Assembly (NCBI GenBank): GCA_965249525.1
Contig: OZ252237.1
Span: 186,001-250,000, forward strand
DNA from: G965240465 sp965249525
GTDB taxonomy: Bacteria; SAR324; JACQKK01
Direction: 5' to 3'
Length of the DNA stretch: 64,000 bases
In this document: positions 54,001 to 61,679 of the stretch, one piece after another
Numbering within the stretch: the stretch's first letter is position 1
Layout of the letters: every line of letters starts with the position of its first letter
The notes under the pieces: model-generated
Databases searched by the model: none
What the model saw: the letters and a program-made list of their open reading frames with translations, nothing else
Told to the model about the DNA's origin: nothing
Program-made: the position numbers and the translations under genes

Positions 54001-54230
54001 AACGACCCATTGCCAACACTGCTTGGGAAATCCCAGTGCATTACCGACTGGCTGTGCTGTACCATCAATTGCAACAGTGGCAAAAAGCCTTGTCACATTA
54101 TCAGCAGGTCTCCCAACAACAGCCACGAGGCGCCCACGCTGCCTATGCCCAACTGATTACAGAAGCCAGCAGTCAAGCGCACACCATTGCCAATTACTTA
54201 AAGAAGAACACCCCTTCTGCTGCCCCTTGA
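51000..54230 (+). CDS. Large periplasmic TPR-repeat protein
   Basis: 1,076 residues. A basic N-terminus and hydrophobic span (LLRCWWLCLVGVWWLLSVQTVWS, ~18-40) act as a signal or anchor, so the rest is probably periplasmic. The mature part is a long array of tetratricopeptide-like helix pairs: AALRHAARTQSAHGVLQLARQYLKRF, DEALLIQARAALQIQQRQTAASSFEQLLSQFP, AARRYQQVLKLID, and a classic YRLAVLYHQLQQWQKALSHYQQVSQQQPRG at the C-terminus. Such proteins scaffold envelope complexes or polymer export. It is coupled to the preceding 69-residue gene and followed by an M50 protease. Much of the coding strand (51.2-53.0 kb) is strongly C/A-rich, giving many Gln, Pro, His and Thr codons. Confidence 0.82.
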   Translation: MSADNHSCFIHQLVRKLLRCWWLCLVGVWWLLSVQTVWSSQETSPAWTQLAALRHAARTQSAHGVLQLARQYLKRFSHASWKDEALLIQARAALQIQQRQTAASSFEQLLSQFPHSTFAGQAMQLQLPLLSNENAWKQAAQRLRRFAQQQSLHPLLPRLFAAHAQHQLQLQQPDAALQWLQSIPFAADPMSKHLLLEIELRTYALKNLSLQTDTLNAYLSTQAPRARKSSFLQQLQQDYQQRKHTQEALQLSFLLLCCYAATNERLPLLYQHALLNFSSTNPFPTSQQWRQHTEYLQAYLNTSHQTHRGAAHLSSAQAYLELGKTHQASHHLTFALIHQPRLSNRSQTISLQFALAKNSGIIPPSNSTYAYLLARQAKDFPRAAKGLKDVLTDFAADRCKQVEKRLSTIPAVTAGIPIEIIQQMHFMRGICRAQNNQHNASLKDLLPLASDKKFAPLALAQLLLSFALSQSSPPPQLLRMASSPKTFLGRPTEIRAVSYACILIGQSKCLVALAPSWPADMQSNPLWQLRLGMANAALKKTSQAARRYQQVLKLIDQHPLLLKKPNPQVQLAALAALSALQRIDVQAQGYHQAQERLMRYQSLWSKQPPQVRLLQLQLQLAQGYHAQAKSQGAMARKSYLKIIQAQDSLPETRLEAAGLWTESLLRENKPFEALKFLQQKPNRDLFLQNTFLFLHEAFTHQSLSPSAEQDSALLDMYHQLLRYKQAPEVLRITAALGLEQHHQRRDETAARVRVLESAWKASPPGQVKSQLQLRWSQARLAWGLELRERGDSKGTAVLNKGLQDLASLSVDEYQQGLHQWAQVLRNKKEPSLLIQVSAQQIALAKNQPILQRELRLQLGMAYLKRGQQLQSQNHPAQARLSYQYALTTMKGLSWQREWEALGYLHALVPPQADNAKQLLPYHQTVWERIPVDTDERRIQAVRMGQLAAALKEFPQARRFFQQADNGSIDDASLQSGFARAELEVAAQSPKVAVQVLSSLSKRPIANTAWEIPVHYRLAVLYHQLQQWQKALSHYQQVSQQQPRGAHAAYAQLITEASSQAHTIANYLKKNTPSAAP

Positions 54231-54332
54231 TGAAATCTCTTGCTGCCAGCCACCTATTTTTAAGCTGCTGTCTTTTACTAACAGCATCTGTTACCCTGCT
54301 GTTTGTTTGCCCCTTCTTTTTTTGAGGAATCC

Positions 54333-54974
54333 ATGCTCAGACTATTGTTCCAAGGCCAATACGCCCTCTTCGCCATGATTCTGATTGCACTGGTGGCTTC
54401 TTTGACCGTTCACGAATGGGGGCATGCCTGGGCAGCCAAACAATTTGGTGATGACACCGCAGAACGTCTGGGACGGTTGACTCTTAACCCTATGGCACAC
54501 ATTGATCCCATCGGCTTGCTGATGGTGGTGATGGTCGGCTTTGGCTATGCCAAGCCTGTACCGTTTAACCCCTTTCGTATGCAATCACGTTGGGCAGAAT
54601 TGGGAGTGGCAGCTGCAGGTCCCTTGATGAATCTGCTGATTGCCTTTGTCGCAGTCAATATTTATGGGCTGTTGCAACAAATTTCCATCCCCGGACTAAC
54701 AGGCACAGGACCGCTATTCTTCCTTAGCTTTCTAGCTACCATCAACATGGTGTTGATGCTGTTCAACCTTATTCCACTGGGTCCACTGGATGGGCATTAC
54801 ATCCTGCCCTATTTTCTCGGCCGCAGGCTTGGACAAGCCTACCGCGATTTCAACCATCGCTACGGAACACTTGCCCTGATGTCACTCATTCTACTGAGTG
54901 TGGTAGGGCTGCCCATCTTTCAGGTGATTTTTGGCATCGGCAGGGCTGTGTTGCCCTGGCTGCAGCTGGTATAA
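54333..54974 (+). CDS. Site-2-type membrane metalloprotease (M50 family)
   Basis: 213 residues from ATG 54333, with GAGG six bases upstream; the longer frame from 54303 lacks support. A compact M50B protease with about six membrane spans: SLTVHEWGHAWAAKQFGDDTAERLGRLTLNPMAHIDP holds the HExxH zinc site, and MLFNLIPLGPLDGHYIL holds the third ligand (Asp of the NxxPxxxxDG motif). It has no PDZ domain, so it is the small rhomboid-neighbour/YwhC-like type and not RseP. It would cut membrane proteins within the bilayer; the substrate is unknown. Confidence 0.9.
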   Translation: MLRLLFQGQYALFAMILIALVASLTVHEWGHAWAAKQFGDDTAERLGRLTLNPMAHIDPIGLLMVVMVGFGYAKPVPFNPFRMQSRWAELGVAAAGPLMNLLIAFVAVNIYGLLQQISIPGLTGTGPLFFLSFLATINMVLMLFNLIPLGPLDGHYILPYFLGRRLGQAYRDFNHRYGTLALMSLILLSVVGLPIFQVIFGIGRAVLPWLQLV

Positions 54975-55529
54975 AGGCTGGCAGCACGGGGGCAGCCTCT
55001 CATCTGGGCGGGGTTGCTGATGAGTGCTTGCAGCAAGTTAGTCGGTGGTGGGTTTGCTCAAGCGACTGCTGTCAAAAAGTACTTTGTTGACAGCCTTTTG
55101 ATAAGGCTCAGAGCGAAACAACGGTTCTTTTCGTTTGCGTATGGCTACGGGAGGGCTGCCTGCTTTGAGGGGAAGGTGTTGGCTTTGAAACAAGGGTTCT
55201 TTGGAAGAGGGAGACGACCCTTGGCTGTGGGATGAGACAGCAGATGGCATGGAGAAAACCTTTATGAAAATGTTATGAAAAGGGACTTAGAGGGCGGGGC
55301 AGTAGCCTCTTGCGCTCATGCAAGCCTTGATGAGATGTGGTGTCTTGATGGTATTCTTCCTGTAGAAATAATATATCAACCTGCCCAAGATAACACAGTT
55401 TTGGCTAGCAGGTATTTTGGGGACTTGGCAGCGGAGAAATAATGCCCAGAAAGCATCTTGACAACATTTTTGCTAGCCTGTAAAAAGGAAGGTAAGGGAA
55501 GGATCTTTTGGCGCATGTTGCCGATATGC

Positions 55530-55565
55530 TGTTGACTTGAACATGTTGACTTGAAGATGTTGACA
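55530..55565 (+). repeat. 14-bp tandem repeat, 2.6 copies
   Basis: TGTTGACTTGAACA (55530-55543), TGTTGACTTGAAGA (55544-55557) and a partial TGTTGACA (55558-55565). Each contains a TTGAC element resembling a -35 box, repeated at 14-base spacing. Noncoding; function unknown. Confidence 0.75.
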
Positions 55566-55796
55566 GCGTTTGGCTTATGAGAGGAACACGATGCATCAGG
55601 CTTATCTGTATTCCAGCTGGCCACACAGCTTAGGCTTACCCCTGTTAGGGGAAGGCTTAGGAGTGTGATTGCTTTTTTCCTCCGCGCCGCTTCTCTCCCG
55701 TCTAAAGCATTGCATCGTTTATGATGCACACTGCCCCGTTAATTAAGGGGCAGCAGCACTAGCAGACGGATATTTTTTCAAACAGATGACGGTGCG

Positions 55797-55815
55797 GCCT
55801 CAAATTTCATGAGGC
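55797..55815 (+). promoter_or_regulatory. Hairpin just before the leuA leader peptide
   Basis: GCCTCA (55797-55802), loop AATTTCA, TGAGGC (55810-55815): a perfect six-base stem 17 bases upstream of a small open frame that runs into leuA. No T-run follows directly, so it is more likely a regulatory or mRNA-stability element than a terminator. Confidence 0.35.
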
Positions 55816-55832
55816 ACGTTTAATTGAGGAAA

Positions 55833-55931
55833 ATGGTGCTGCTTGACTATCAAGAGATGCATCAGTTAATCCAGAAGAAAACAGCAGGGACGCTGCTTTT
55901 TATCAACAACTTTTTATTTACAAGAGCATGA
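55833..55931 (+). CDS. Candidate leuA leader peptide (32 residues)
   Basis: A short frame MVLLDYQEMHQLIQKKTAGT… starts at ATG 55833 with GAGG five bases upstream and ends with a TGA that overlaps the leuA ATG (ATGA). Leucine makes up six of 32 residues, in two LL pairs and two single codons, plus Ile and Val. The strong ribosome site and the overlap suggest it is translated and coupled to leuA. A leucine-sensing role is plausible, though it lacks the run of four Leu codons of classical leu leaders, and no terminator or antiterminator pair was found. Confidence 0.45.
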   Translation: MVLLDYQEMHQLIQKKTAGTLLFINNFLFTRA

Positions 55932-57493
55932 AAATCCTCATGAATACAACAAGCACCAAAGAGGCAAACCGCGTACAAGTGTTTGACACCACCCTGCGCG
56001 ACGGTGAGCAAGCCCCTGGTTTTACTATGAATCCTGAAGAAAAAATAACCTTGGCAAAACAGCTGGAACGGCTGGGTGTAGATGTGATTGAGGCAGGATT
56101 TGCAGCATCATCGCCGGGCGATTTTGAAAGTGTGCGGGATATCGGTCATGCACTCAAAGGACCTAGGGTGATGAATCTTTGTCGCGCCAAAAAATCAGAC
56201 ATTGATGCAGGCGCAGAAGCTTTGCAGGGTTCGCACAAGTGGGGTCTGCACACCTTTATTGCCAGCAGCCAGCTGCACATGAAGTACAAATTGAAAATGA
56301 CGCCCCAAGAAGTACTCAAAGCAGCTGTTCAAGCAGTAGAGCATGCCCGTCGCTATGCCGACTGGGTGGAATTCAGTCCTGAGGACGCTACCCGCAGCGA
56401 ACCTGAATTCCTAGTGCAAATGTGTTCACAAGCCATAGCTGCCGGCGCCAGCGTGATTAACATCCCCGATACAGTGGGTTATACCACCCCCCAAGAAATG
56501 TATGCCCTGATGAAACGCCTGTTGAATGAAGTAAAAAATGCAGACCAGGTCATATTTTCGGTTCATTGTCATGATGACTTGGGTTTGGCTATGGCCAATT
56601 CTATTGCTGCCCTTAGTGCTGGTGCGCGTCAGGTGGAATGTACCATCAACGGCATCGGTGAACGCGCAGGCAATGCTTCGTTGGAAGAAATTGTCATGGC
56701 ATTGAAAACCCGCAAAGATCTGTTGCAGCTAGAAACCAATATCCAAACCGAAATGTTGTATCCCACCAGTCGCCTGCTGACCCAGTTGACCGGTATGGGC
56801 GTACAAGCCAACAAAGCCATTGTGGGCGCCAATGCTTTTGCCCATGAGGCGGGTATTCATCAAGATGGTGTACTGAAAAATCCGCTCACTTATGAAATCA
56901 TGACGCCTGAGTCGGTAGGCATCAAGTCCAGCCATTTGGTACTGGGAAAGCATTCAGGTCGCCATGCCTTGCTGATACGCACCAAAGAATTGGGATATGA
57001 TTTGTCGTCTGAGGAAGTGGATCAACTCTTTCAACGCTTCAAGCAGTTGGCTGATGCCAAAAAGGTGATTTATGATGAAGACCTAGAAGCCCTGCTGAAC
57101 GAAGACAAAGCTGGTGGTCCCCATGCCCGTTGTGTGTTTCAAGGGCTAAAAGTCATCAGTGGTACAGAAGAAATTCCGTATGCCAATGTGAGCATGCAGG
57201 TAGATGGACGTCAGGTGGAGGCACAATCTCAGGGGGATGGCCCAGTGGATGCCACCTTTAAAGCTATTTGTAAGGCTGTAGGGGCGCACTGTACCCTGAA
57301 AAATTATCAAGTACAAGCCATCACTGGGGGTACCGATGCTTTGGGAGAGGTGATTGTGGTACTAGAAGAAGATGATAAAACCGCTACAGGTAGAGGTTCT
57401 AGTCCAGATATTATCGTAGCTAGTGCGATGGCTTTTGTGGCAGCGCTTAATCGTTTGGAACATAGTCAAGCGCGCATGATTGAAGGAGTATAA
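55928..57493 (+). CDS. leuA: 2-isopropylmalate synthase
   Basis: 521 residues from ATG 55928; ATG 55940 is also possible. It condenses acetyl-CoA with 2-ketoisovalerate, the first step of leucine synthesis. Seen: VFDTTLRDGEQAPGFTM (metal and substrate site), VIEAGFAASSPGDFE, HCHDDLGLAMANS with metal-binding histidines, GIGERAGNASLEEIVMAL, HEAGIHQDG and VLGKHSGRHAL. The C-terminal regulatory domain (PYANVSMQVDGRQVEAQSQGDGPVDATFKAI and ITGGTDALGEVIVVLE) is present, so leucine feedback inhibition is expected. leuB, leuC and leuD are not nearby. The next gene is leuS, 236 bases on. Confidence 0.96.
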   Translation: MKILMNTTSTKEANRVQVFDTTLRDGEQAPGFTMNPEEKITLAKQLERLGVDVIEAGFAASSPGDFESVRDIGHALKGPRVMNLCRAKKSDIDAGAEALQGSHKWGLHTFIASSQLHMKYKLKMTPQEVLKAAVQAVEHARRYADWVEFSPEDATRSEPEFLVQMCSQAIAAGASVINIPDTVGYTTPQEMYALMKRLLNEVKNADQVIFSVHCHDDLGLAMANSIAALSAGARQVECTINGIGERAGNASLEEIVMALKTRKDLLQLETNIQTEMLYPTSRLLTQLTGMGVQANKAIVGANAFAHEAGIHQDGVLKNPLTYEIMTPESVGIKSSHLVLGKHSGRHALLIRTKELGYDLSSEEVDQLFQRFKQLADAKKVIYDEDLEALLNEDKAGGPHARCVFQGLKVISGTEEIPYANVSMQVDGRQVEAQSQGDGPVDATFKAICKAVGAHCTLKNYQVQAITGGTDALGEVIVVLEEDDKTATGRGSSPDIIVASAMAFVAALNRLEHSQARMIEGV

Positions 57494-57553
57494 ATCTGTT
57501 AGCCTGTTGCTTGGTTAGCAGCGGCTGGTGGTTGGAACAGTGAGTTGAACCAG

Positions 57554-57669
57554 CGATGCATCCATACACGATGCATCCATACACGATGCCAATGCACGAT
57601 GCCAATGCACGATGCCAATGCACGATGCCAATGCACGATGCCAATGCACGATGCCAATGCACGATGCCA
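57554..57669 (+). repeat. Compound tandem repeat between leuA and leuS
   Basis: Two 15-base units (CGATGCATCCATACA at 57554-57568 and 57569-57583) run directly into six perfect 13-base units (CGATGCCAATGCA, from 57584 to 57661) plus an eight-base partial copy. All units begin CGATGC, so the two arrays share an origin. Thirteen is not a multiple of three, and no conserved frame is kept, so the array is noncoding. It lies 60 bases before the leuS start. Confidence 0.95.
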
Positions 57670-57728
57670 GGACAAGCCTGGGCATGCCAAGGCAGGCACC
57701 AATCTTTTATCAGTATTGAAAAGAATCG

Positions 57729-60263
57729 GTGGATAAACAACCACACAGACAGCAGAACACACAGCAAGATCTGCCGCAAGAGGAGTACTCCAGCTATCGG
57801 GCAGGCGAGATAGAATCTCGTTGGAGTGCGCGTTGGGAAAAGGACGGGTTGTATGATATGCCCGCTGACGCCAAGAAGCCTTTTTATTGGCTTACCATGC
57901 TGCCCTATCCTTCGGGTGATTTACACATTGGGCATTGGTATGCCATGGTGCCTTCTGATGCAGGTGCGCGGTTTCAACGTATGCAAGGCAACGATGTATT
58001 TTTTCCTATTGGATTTGATGCCTTCGGTTTGCCTGCAGAAAATGCTGCCATCAAGCATGGTATTCATCCAAAAGAGTGGACTTACAGCAATATTGAGCGC
58101 ATGCGGGGTCAATTGCGCCGCATGGGTGCAATGTGGGCTTGGAAAAACGAGATCATTACCAGTGAACCAGCATACTACCAATGGAATCAATGGGTGTTTT
58201 TGCGTTTTTATCAGCAAGGGTTGGCTTATCGTGAGCATGCTGCGGTGGATTTTTGTCCTCAGTGCAACACCACCTTGGCACGAGAGCAAGTGGTGGGGGA
58301 CGAGCGCCAATGTGAACGTTGTGCTACGGCGGTGGTAAGAAAATCACTGAATCAATGGAAGTATCGTATTACCCGCTATGCGGAAGAATTGCTGGACTTT
58401 AGCCAGCTGGAATGGCCAGAGGCGGTATGCACCATGCAAACCAATTGGATTGGGCGTTCAGAAGGGGTGGAGTTTGATCTCCCGCTGGCAGACCATCCAG
58501 ACAAGCAGCTGCGGGTTTTTACCACCCGACCAGACACCGTGTTTGGTATGACCTTCTGTGTCATTTCTCCAGAACATCCCTTATTAGAGAGCATCACCCC
58601 GCCTGCACACATGCAGGCTGTGAGGGACTATTGCCAACAAGCAGCACGCAAAAGCGAAATTGAACGCTCTGCCCAAGGACAAGAAAAAAACGGCGTGTTC
58701 AGCGGAGCCTATGTGCTTAACCCCTTTAATCAAGAACGCATCCCTGTGTGGGTGGCGGATTATGTACTGATGGGCTACGGCACGGGTGCTATTATGGCCG
58801 TACCTGCCCACGATGAACGCGACTTTGCTTTTGCGCAAAAATATCGGCTGCCTGTAAGATATGTACTAGAGCCTGTTACAGGCTCGTTGGCGGAAGTCAG
58901 CCAGCAAGGTCAAGCAGCCTACCTCGCCAAGCAGGGCAGTAAAATGTGCCAAAGCGGTTCATTTGACGGCACTCCCTGGCCCGACAGCTTCCAGCGCACC
59001 GCCGAGTGGCTGGAGAAACGTGCTTTGGGAGAACGCAAAATCAACTACCGTCTCAGAGATTGGCTTATCTCACGACAACGCATGTGGGGCACACCTATTC
59101 CCATCATTTACTGTCCAGACTGCGGTACAGTTCCCGTTCCAGAAAAAGACCTGCCCGTACTCCTGCCAGATAATGCAGTCTTCCAGCCCACAGGAGAAAG
59201 CCCTCTCAAACAACACCAAGAATTCCTGCATACCACCTGCCCCAAATGCAGCAAACCAGCACAGCGGGAAACCGATACCATGGACACTTTTGTATGTTCT
59301 TCTTGGTATATGTATGCCTATCTTTCTCCTTACTGGAAAAAAGGACAACAACTCTCTCCGCAAGACACCCCATGGGATTCCCAACGCATTAAACAATGGC
59401 TGCCTATCAATCAATACACCGGAGGTATTGAGCATGCCATCATGCACCTTTTGTACCTGCGCTTTTACGCCTGCGCACTCGCTGATGCCCAGATCCTTCC
59501 CTACCGCCAGCCAATCCGCAAATTATATAACCAAGGTTCCATCCTCGGTGCTGACGGCGAAAAGATGTCCAAGTCCCGAGGCAATGTCGTCAATCCAGAT
59601 GACCTAGTAGATGGTTACGGCGCCGATACCGTCAGAGCTTATCTGATGTTCATTGGCCCCTGGGACCAAGGAGGACCCTGGAATCCACAGGGCATAGAAG
59701 GCATGAAGCGCTTCACCCAAGATGTTTGGCAACTCTGTAAAACAGGCAGCAACAACCAACCAACCAACCCCAAAGTCGCACAAGAACTGCGCTCAGTCAT
59801 GCACCAAACTTTGAAAAAAGTCACCCACGACTACCAACAATTTAAATTCAATACCGTCCTCGCTGCCTTGATGCACTGCCGCAATATGCTAAAAAAGCAT
59901 CAAACCACCCTTAAAGGCAGCCTCGTATGGCAAGAAGCCACAGAAATCCTCATCCTCATGCTTGCTCCCATCGCTCCTTTTATTACAGAAGAACTCTGGC
60001 AGCAAAGACACCCCCATACCAGCATCCATACCCAACCCTGGCCAAGCTATAACCCCGCTTTCACACAAAGCAACACCGCCACCCTCGTCATACAGATTAA
60101 CGGCAAGCTAAGAGAACGCCTCTCCATTACCACCGACCTGTCAGAACAAGAGATTCAACAACAAGCCCTCCAGCTTCCCCCCATCCAGAAAAAGCTGCAA
60201 GGCAAGCAAATTCATAGAGTTATCGTTGTGGGACATAAGCTGGTCAATATCGTTGCTTCCTGA
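57729..60263 (+). CDS. leuS: Leucyl-tRNA synthetase
   Basis: 844 residues from GTG 57729; an in-frame TGA at 57717 excludes a longer protein, and the first ATG (57858) would cut off the conserved IESRWSARWEKDGLY. Class Ia synthetase charging tRNA-Leu. Motifs: MLPYPSGDLHIGHWYAMVPSDAGARFQRMQG with HIGH (~65), zinc region CPQCNTTLAREQVV…CERC, editing domain TTRPDTVFGMTFCVISPEHPLL and GTGAIMAVPAHDERD, CSSWYMYAYLSPY, YTGGIEHAIMHLLY, and KMSKSRGNVVNPDD (~612). The C-terminal anticodon and tail domains are complete. From ~58,600 the coding strand turns C/A-rich. Confidence 0.95.
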   Translation: MDKQPHRQQNTQQDLPQEEYSSYRAGEIESRWSARWEKDGLYDMPADAKKPFYWLTMLPYPSGDLHIGHWYAMVPSDAGARFQRMQGNDVFFPIGFDAFGLPAENAAIKHGIHPKEWTYSNIERMRGQLRRMGAMWAWKNEIITSEPAYYQWNQWVFLRFYQQGLAYREHAAVDFCPQCNTTLAREQVVGDERQCERCATAVVRKSLNQWKYRITRYAEELLDFSQLEWPEAVCTMQTNWIGRSEGVEFDLPLADHPDKQLRVFTTRPDTVFGMTFCVISPEHPLLESITPPAHMQAVRDYCQQAARKSEIERSAQGQEKNGVFSGAYVLNPFNQERIPVWVADYVLMGYGTGAIMAVPAHDERDFAFAQKYRLPVRYVLEPVTGSLAEVSQQGQAAYLAKQGSKMCQSGSFDGTPWPDSFQRTAEWLEKRALGERKINYRLRDWLISRQRMWGTPIPIIYCPDCGTVPVPEKDLPVLLPDNAVFQPTGESPLKQHQEFLHTTCPKCSKPAQRETDTMDTFVCSSWYMYAYLSPYWKKGQQLSPQDTPWDSQRIKQWLPINQYTGGIEHAIMHLLYLRFYACALADAQILPYRQPIRKLYNQGSILGADGEKMSKSRGNVVNPDDLVDGYGADTVRAYLMFIGPWDQGGPWNPQGIEGMKRFTQDVWQLCKTGSNNQPTNPKVAQELRSVMHQTLKKVTHDYQQFKFNTVLAALMHCRNMLKKHQTTLKGSLVWQEATEILILMLAPIAPFITEELWQQRHPHTSIHTQPWPSYNPAFTQSNTATLVIQINGKLRERLSITTDLSEQEIQQQALQLPPIQKKLQGKQIHRVIVVGHKLVNIVAS

Positions 60264-60363
60264 TTGTTGCCAACAAATTTTTTAAAACCCCTGCATTAAA
60301 GCATAGGACAATTCAAAAAATGCGTGGTGTGGTAGAAGATGGTGATGTAATGGATGTTGGCAT

Positions 60364-60436
60364 GCCCATGTAGCTCAGTTGGTAGAGCAGCGCATTCGTA
60401 ACGCGCAGGCCGCCGGTTCAAATCCGGCCGTGGGCT
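60364..60436 (+). tRNA. tRNA-Thr (anticodon CGT)
   Basis: 73 bases folding as a cloverleaf. Acceptor GCCCATG/CGTGGGC, D-arm GCTC…GAGC, anticodon loop TTCGTAA giving CGT, and T-arm GCCGG TTCAAAT CCGGC. It resembles E. coli thrW. The anticodon stem GCGCA/CGCGC has an A-C mismatch next to the loop (31-39), where thrW has A-T. CCA is not encoded (TTG follows). Confidence 0.93.
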
Positions 60437-60454
60437 TTGGGGGCGCAGATTTAT

Positions 60455-60877
60455 TCACGAGGGAGTGAATTGAAGAGCAGCGGAATTGATACAATAGCGT
60501 TGACCGCTGGGGGGGGGGCCATCAGGGAAGACGTGTCCTAGATGAGAGTCACAAACGGCACAGCAGACTTCGGTGCGTACCATGCCGTGGGTGTGATCAT
60601 CACGGATTAGCAATTTTTTTAGATCTATGGGCTGCCAAAAGCTGGGCCAGCCGCTGCCTGATTCATATTTTTCTTGTGAGTGGAATAATTCCATTCCACA
60701 GCAAACACAGTGATAGGTGCCTGCGGCTTTTTCGTTCCAGTGTTGACCGCTGAAGGCGCGCTCGGTGCCTGCCTCTCTAGTGACCTGGTATGCTTCTGGG
60801 GTTAGTTGTTGACGCCATTCTTTTTCGGTTTTTTCTATACGCTGTAATGTTGAGCGCTTTTTGGCAGTAGTGGACAT
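60455..60877 (-). CDS. msrB: Peptide-methionine (R)-S-oxide reductase
   Basis: 140 residues from the ATG at 60875-60877; the frame is open 13 codons further upstream. It repairs methionine-R-sulphoxide in proteins. Seen: YHCVCCGMELFHSQEKYESGSGWPSF with the first zinc CxxC, then VCCAVCDSHLGHVFPDGP with the second, and RYCINSAALQF with the catalytic cysteine. Just before the catalytic RYCIN the gene has a run of ten C (60509-60518 on the + strand as G), giving GPPPSG where GPKPTG is usual. A one-base change there would remove the active site. It lies between two tRNA genes. Confidence 0.94.
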   Translation of the reverse strand: MSTTAKKRSTLQRIEKTEKEWRQQLTPEAYQVTREAGTERAFSGQHWNEKAAGTYHCVCCGMELFHSQEKYESGSGWPSFWQPIDLKKLLIRDDHTHGMVRTEVCCAVCDSHLGHVFPDGPPPSGQRYCINSAALQFTPS

Positions 60878-60920
60878 GGGCAAGGTTTTTGAAAATGGTT
60901 GAAGCAAGAAATGCAAGAAC

Positions 60921-60994
60921 TAGCAGGAGGGAGACTTGAACTCCCGACCTCGCGATTATGAATCGCGCGCTCTAACCAGCTGAGCTATCCTGCC
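60921..60994 (-). tRNA. tRNA-Met (anticodon CAT)
   Basis: 74 bases folding as a cloverleaf: acceptor GGCAGGA/TCCTGCT, where the first pair is G-T (G1-U72), D-arm GCTC…GAGC, anticodon stem CGCGA/TCGCG with loop TTCATAA, and T-arm CGGGA GTTCAAG TCTCC-like, with closing pairs complete. Anticodon CAT in a non-initiator body means elongator tRNA-Met; a tRNA-Ile with lysidine-modified CAT cannot be excluded by eye. CCA is not encoded. Confidence 0.88.
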
Positions 60995-61120
60995 AGCACG
61001 GTTATGTTTTCCAGATTTATTGTGCGAGATAGGGATTATTTGTCAACTTGTATCTGTGGAGGTTATGAATGTGTGATGGTGATAGAGAACATAAAAGAAG
61101 GTTGAAAGGGGTGTTGTATT

Positions 61121-61654
61121 GTGAAGTTAGAGAAGCATCGGGTGGTGCCGAACAAGTTGAGTTATGTCAAGGGCCATCGGTCTGGGGGGGATTGTATTTT
61201 GTGTGAGGTGCAGCGTGGGAGAGATGATAATTTGGAGCGGTTGTTGGTATATGGGGGTAAGCGGGTATTTGTGACCTTAAATTTGTATCCGTATAATCCT
61301 GGTCATTTAATGGTGGTGCCGCGTCGTCATGTAGAAGATGTAAGGAAGTTAGAACAAGCAGAGGTGTTGGAGTTGCATGCGGTGCAGGGTTTGTGCATGG
61401 AGGTGTTGGATGCGGAATATACACCGAGTGGATACAATTTGGGATTTAACGTAGGCAAGGGTTCTGGTGCCAGTATTTCACATGTGCATTTACATATAGT
61501 GCCGCGGCATAGAAATGAGGTAGGATTTTTTGATGTATTAAGTGATGCGCGAGTGATTGTGGAACATCCGCAGCATTCTTTGGAGCGTTTGCGTGTGACG
61601 TTTGCAGATAAAGCGACGAGAAGGGATAAAGCAGGCAAGTCGTTGGGGAAGTGA
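61121..61654 (+). CDS. HIT-family hydrolase / Ap4A phosphorylase-like protein
   Basis: 177 residues from GTG 61121, with AAAGGGG about ten bases upstream. Histidine-triad fold: DCILCEVQ (possible zinc Cys pair), VFVTLNLYPYNPGHLMVVPRRHVEDVRKL, YNLGFNVGKGSGASISHVHLHIVPRHRNEVGF with the catalytic HVHLH. The longer form with the NPGHLMVVP block resembles bacterial Ap4A phosphorylase-type HIT proteins that split dinucleoside polyphosphates or nucleoside phosphoramidates. The substrate is not decided by sequence. The 3' end is 25 bases before the FliG-like start. Confidence 0.9.
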   Translation: MKLEKHRVVPNKLSYVKGHRSGGDCILCEVQRGRDDNLERLLVYGGKRVFVTLNLYPYNPGHLMVVPRRHVEDVRKLEQAEVLELHAVQGLCMEVLDAEYTPSGYNLGFNVGKGSGASISHVHLHIVPRHRNEVGFFDVLSDARVIVEHPQHSLERLRVTFADKATRRDKAGKSLGK

Positions 61655-61679
61655 TGGAAAAAGGAAAGCGAGGGATTGC

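Larger units (their letters stand above)
54975..55832. other. Long intergenic region upstream of leuA
   Basis: 858 bases without a convincing gene. Open frames on both strands (for example 55,038-55,250 and 55,376-55,729, minus) have no recognisable domains or ribosome sites. It holds a 14-base tandem repeat at 55,530, a hairpin at 55,797 and presumably the leuA promoter. It may be the remains of a decayed gene, but I see no homology to prove that. Confidence 0.4.

Noticed and set aside
55038..55250. Minus-strand 70-codon frame with a repeated KEPLF motif upstream of leuA
   Set aside because: Only two short repeats, no start signal and no similarity I recognise; not enough to call a gene.
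57545..57813. Coding frames through the leuA-leuS repeat array
   Set aside because: The 13-base unit shifts frame with every copy, so the His/Asp/Ala/Met peptide repeats are by-products of the DNA repeat.
60269..60290. Intrinsic terminator after leuS
   Set aside because: TTGTTG…CAACAA leaves almost no loop and the stem is A/T-only; too weak to call.
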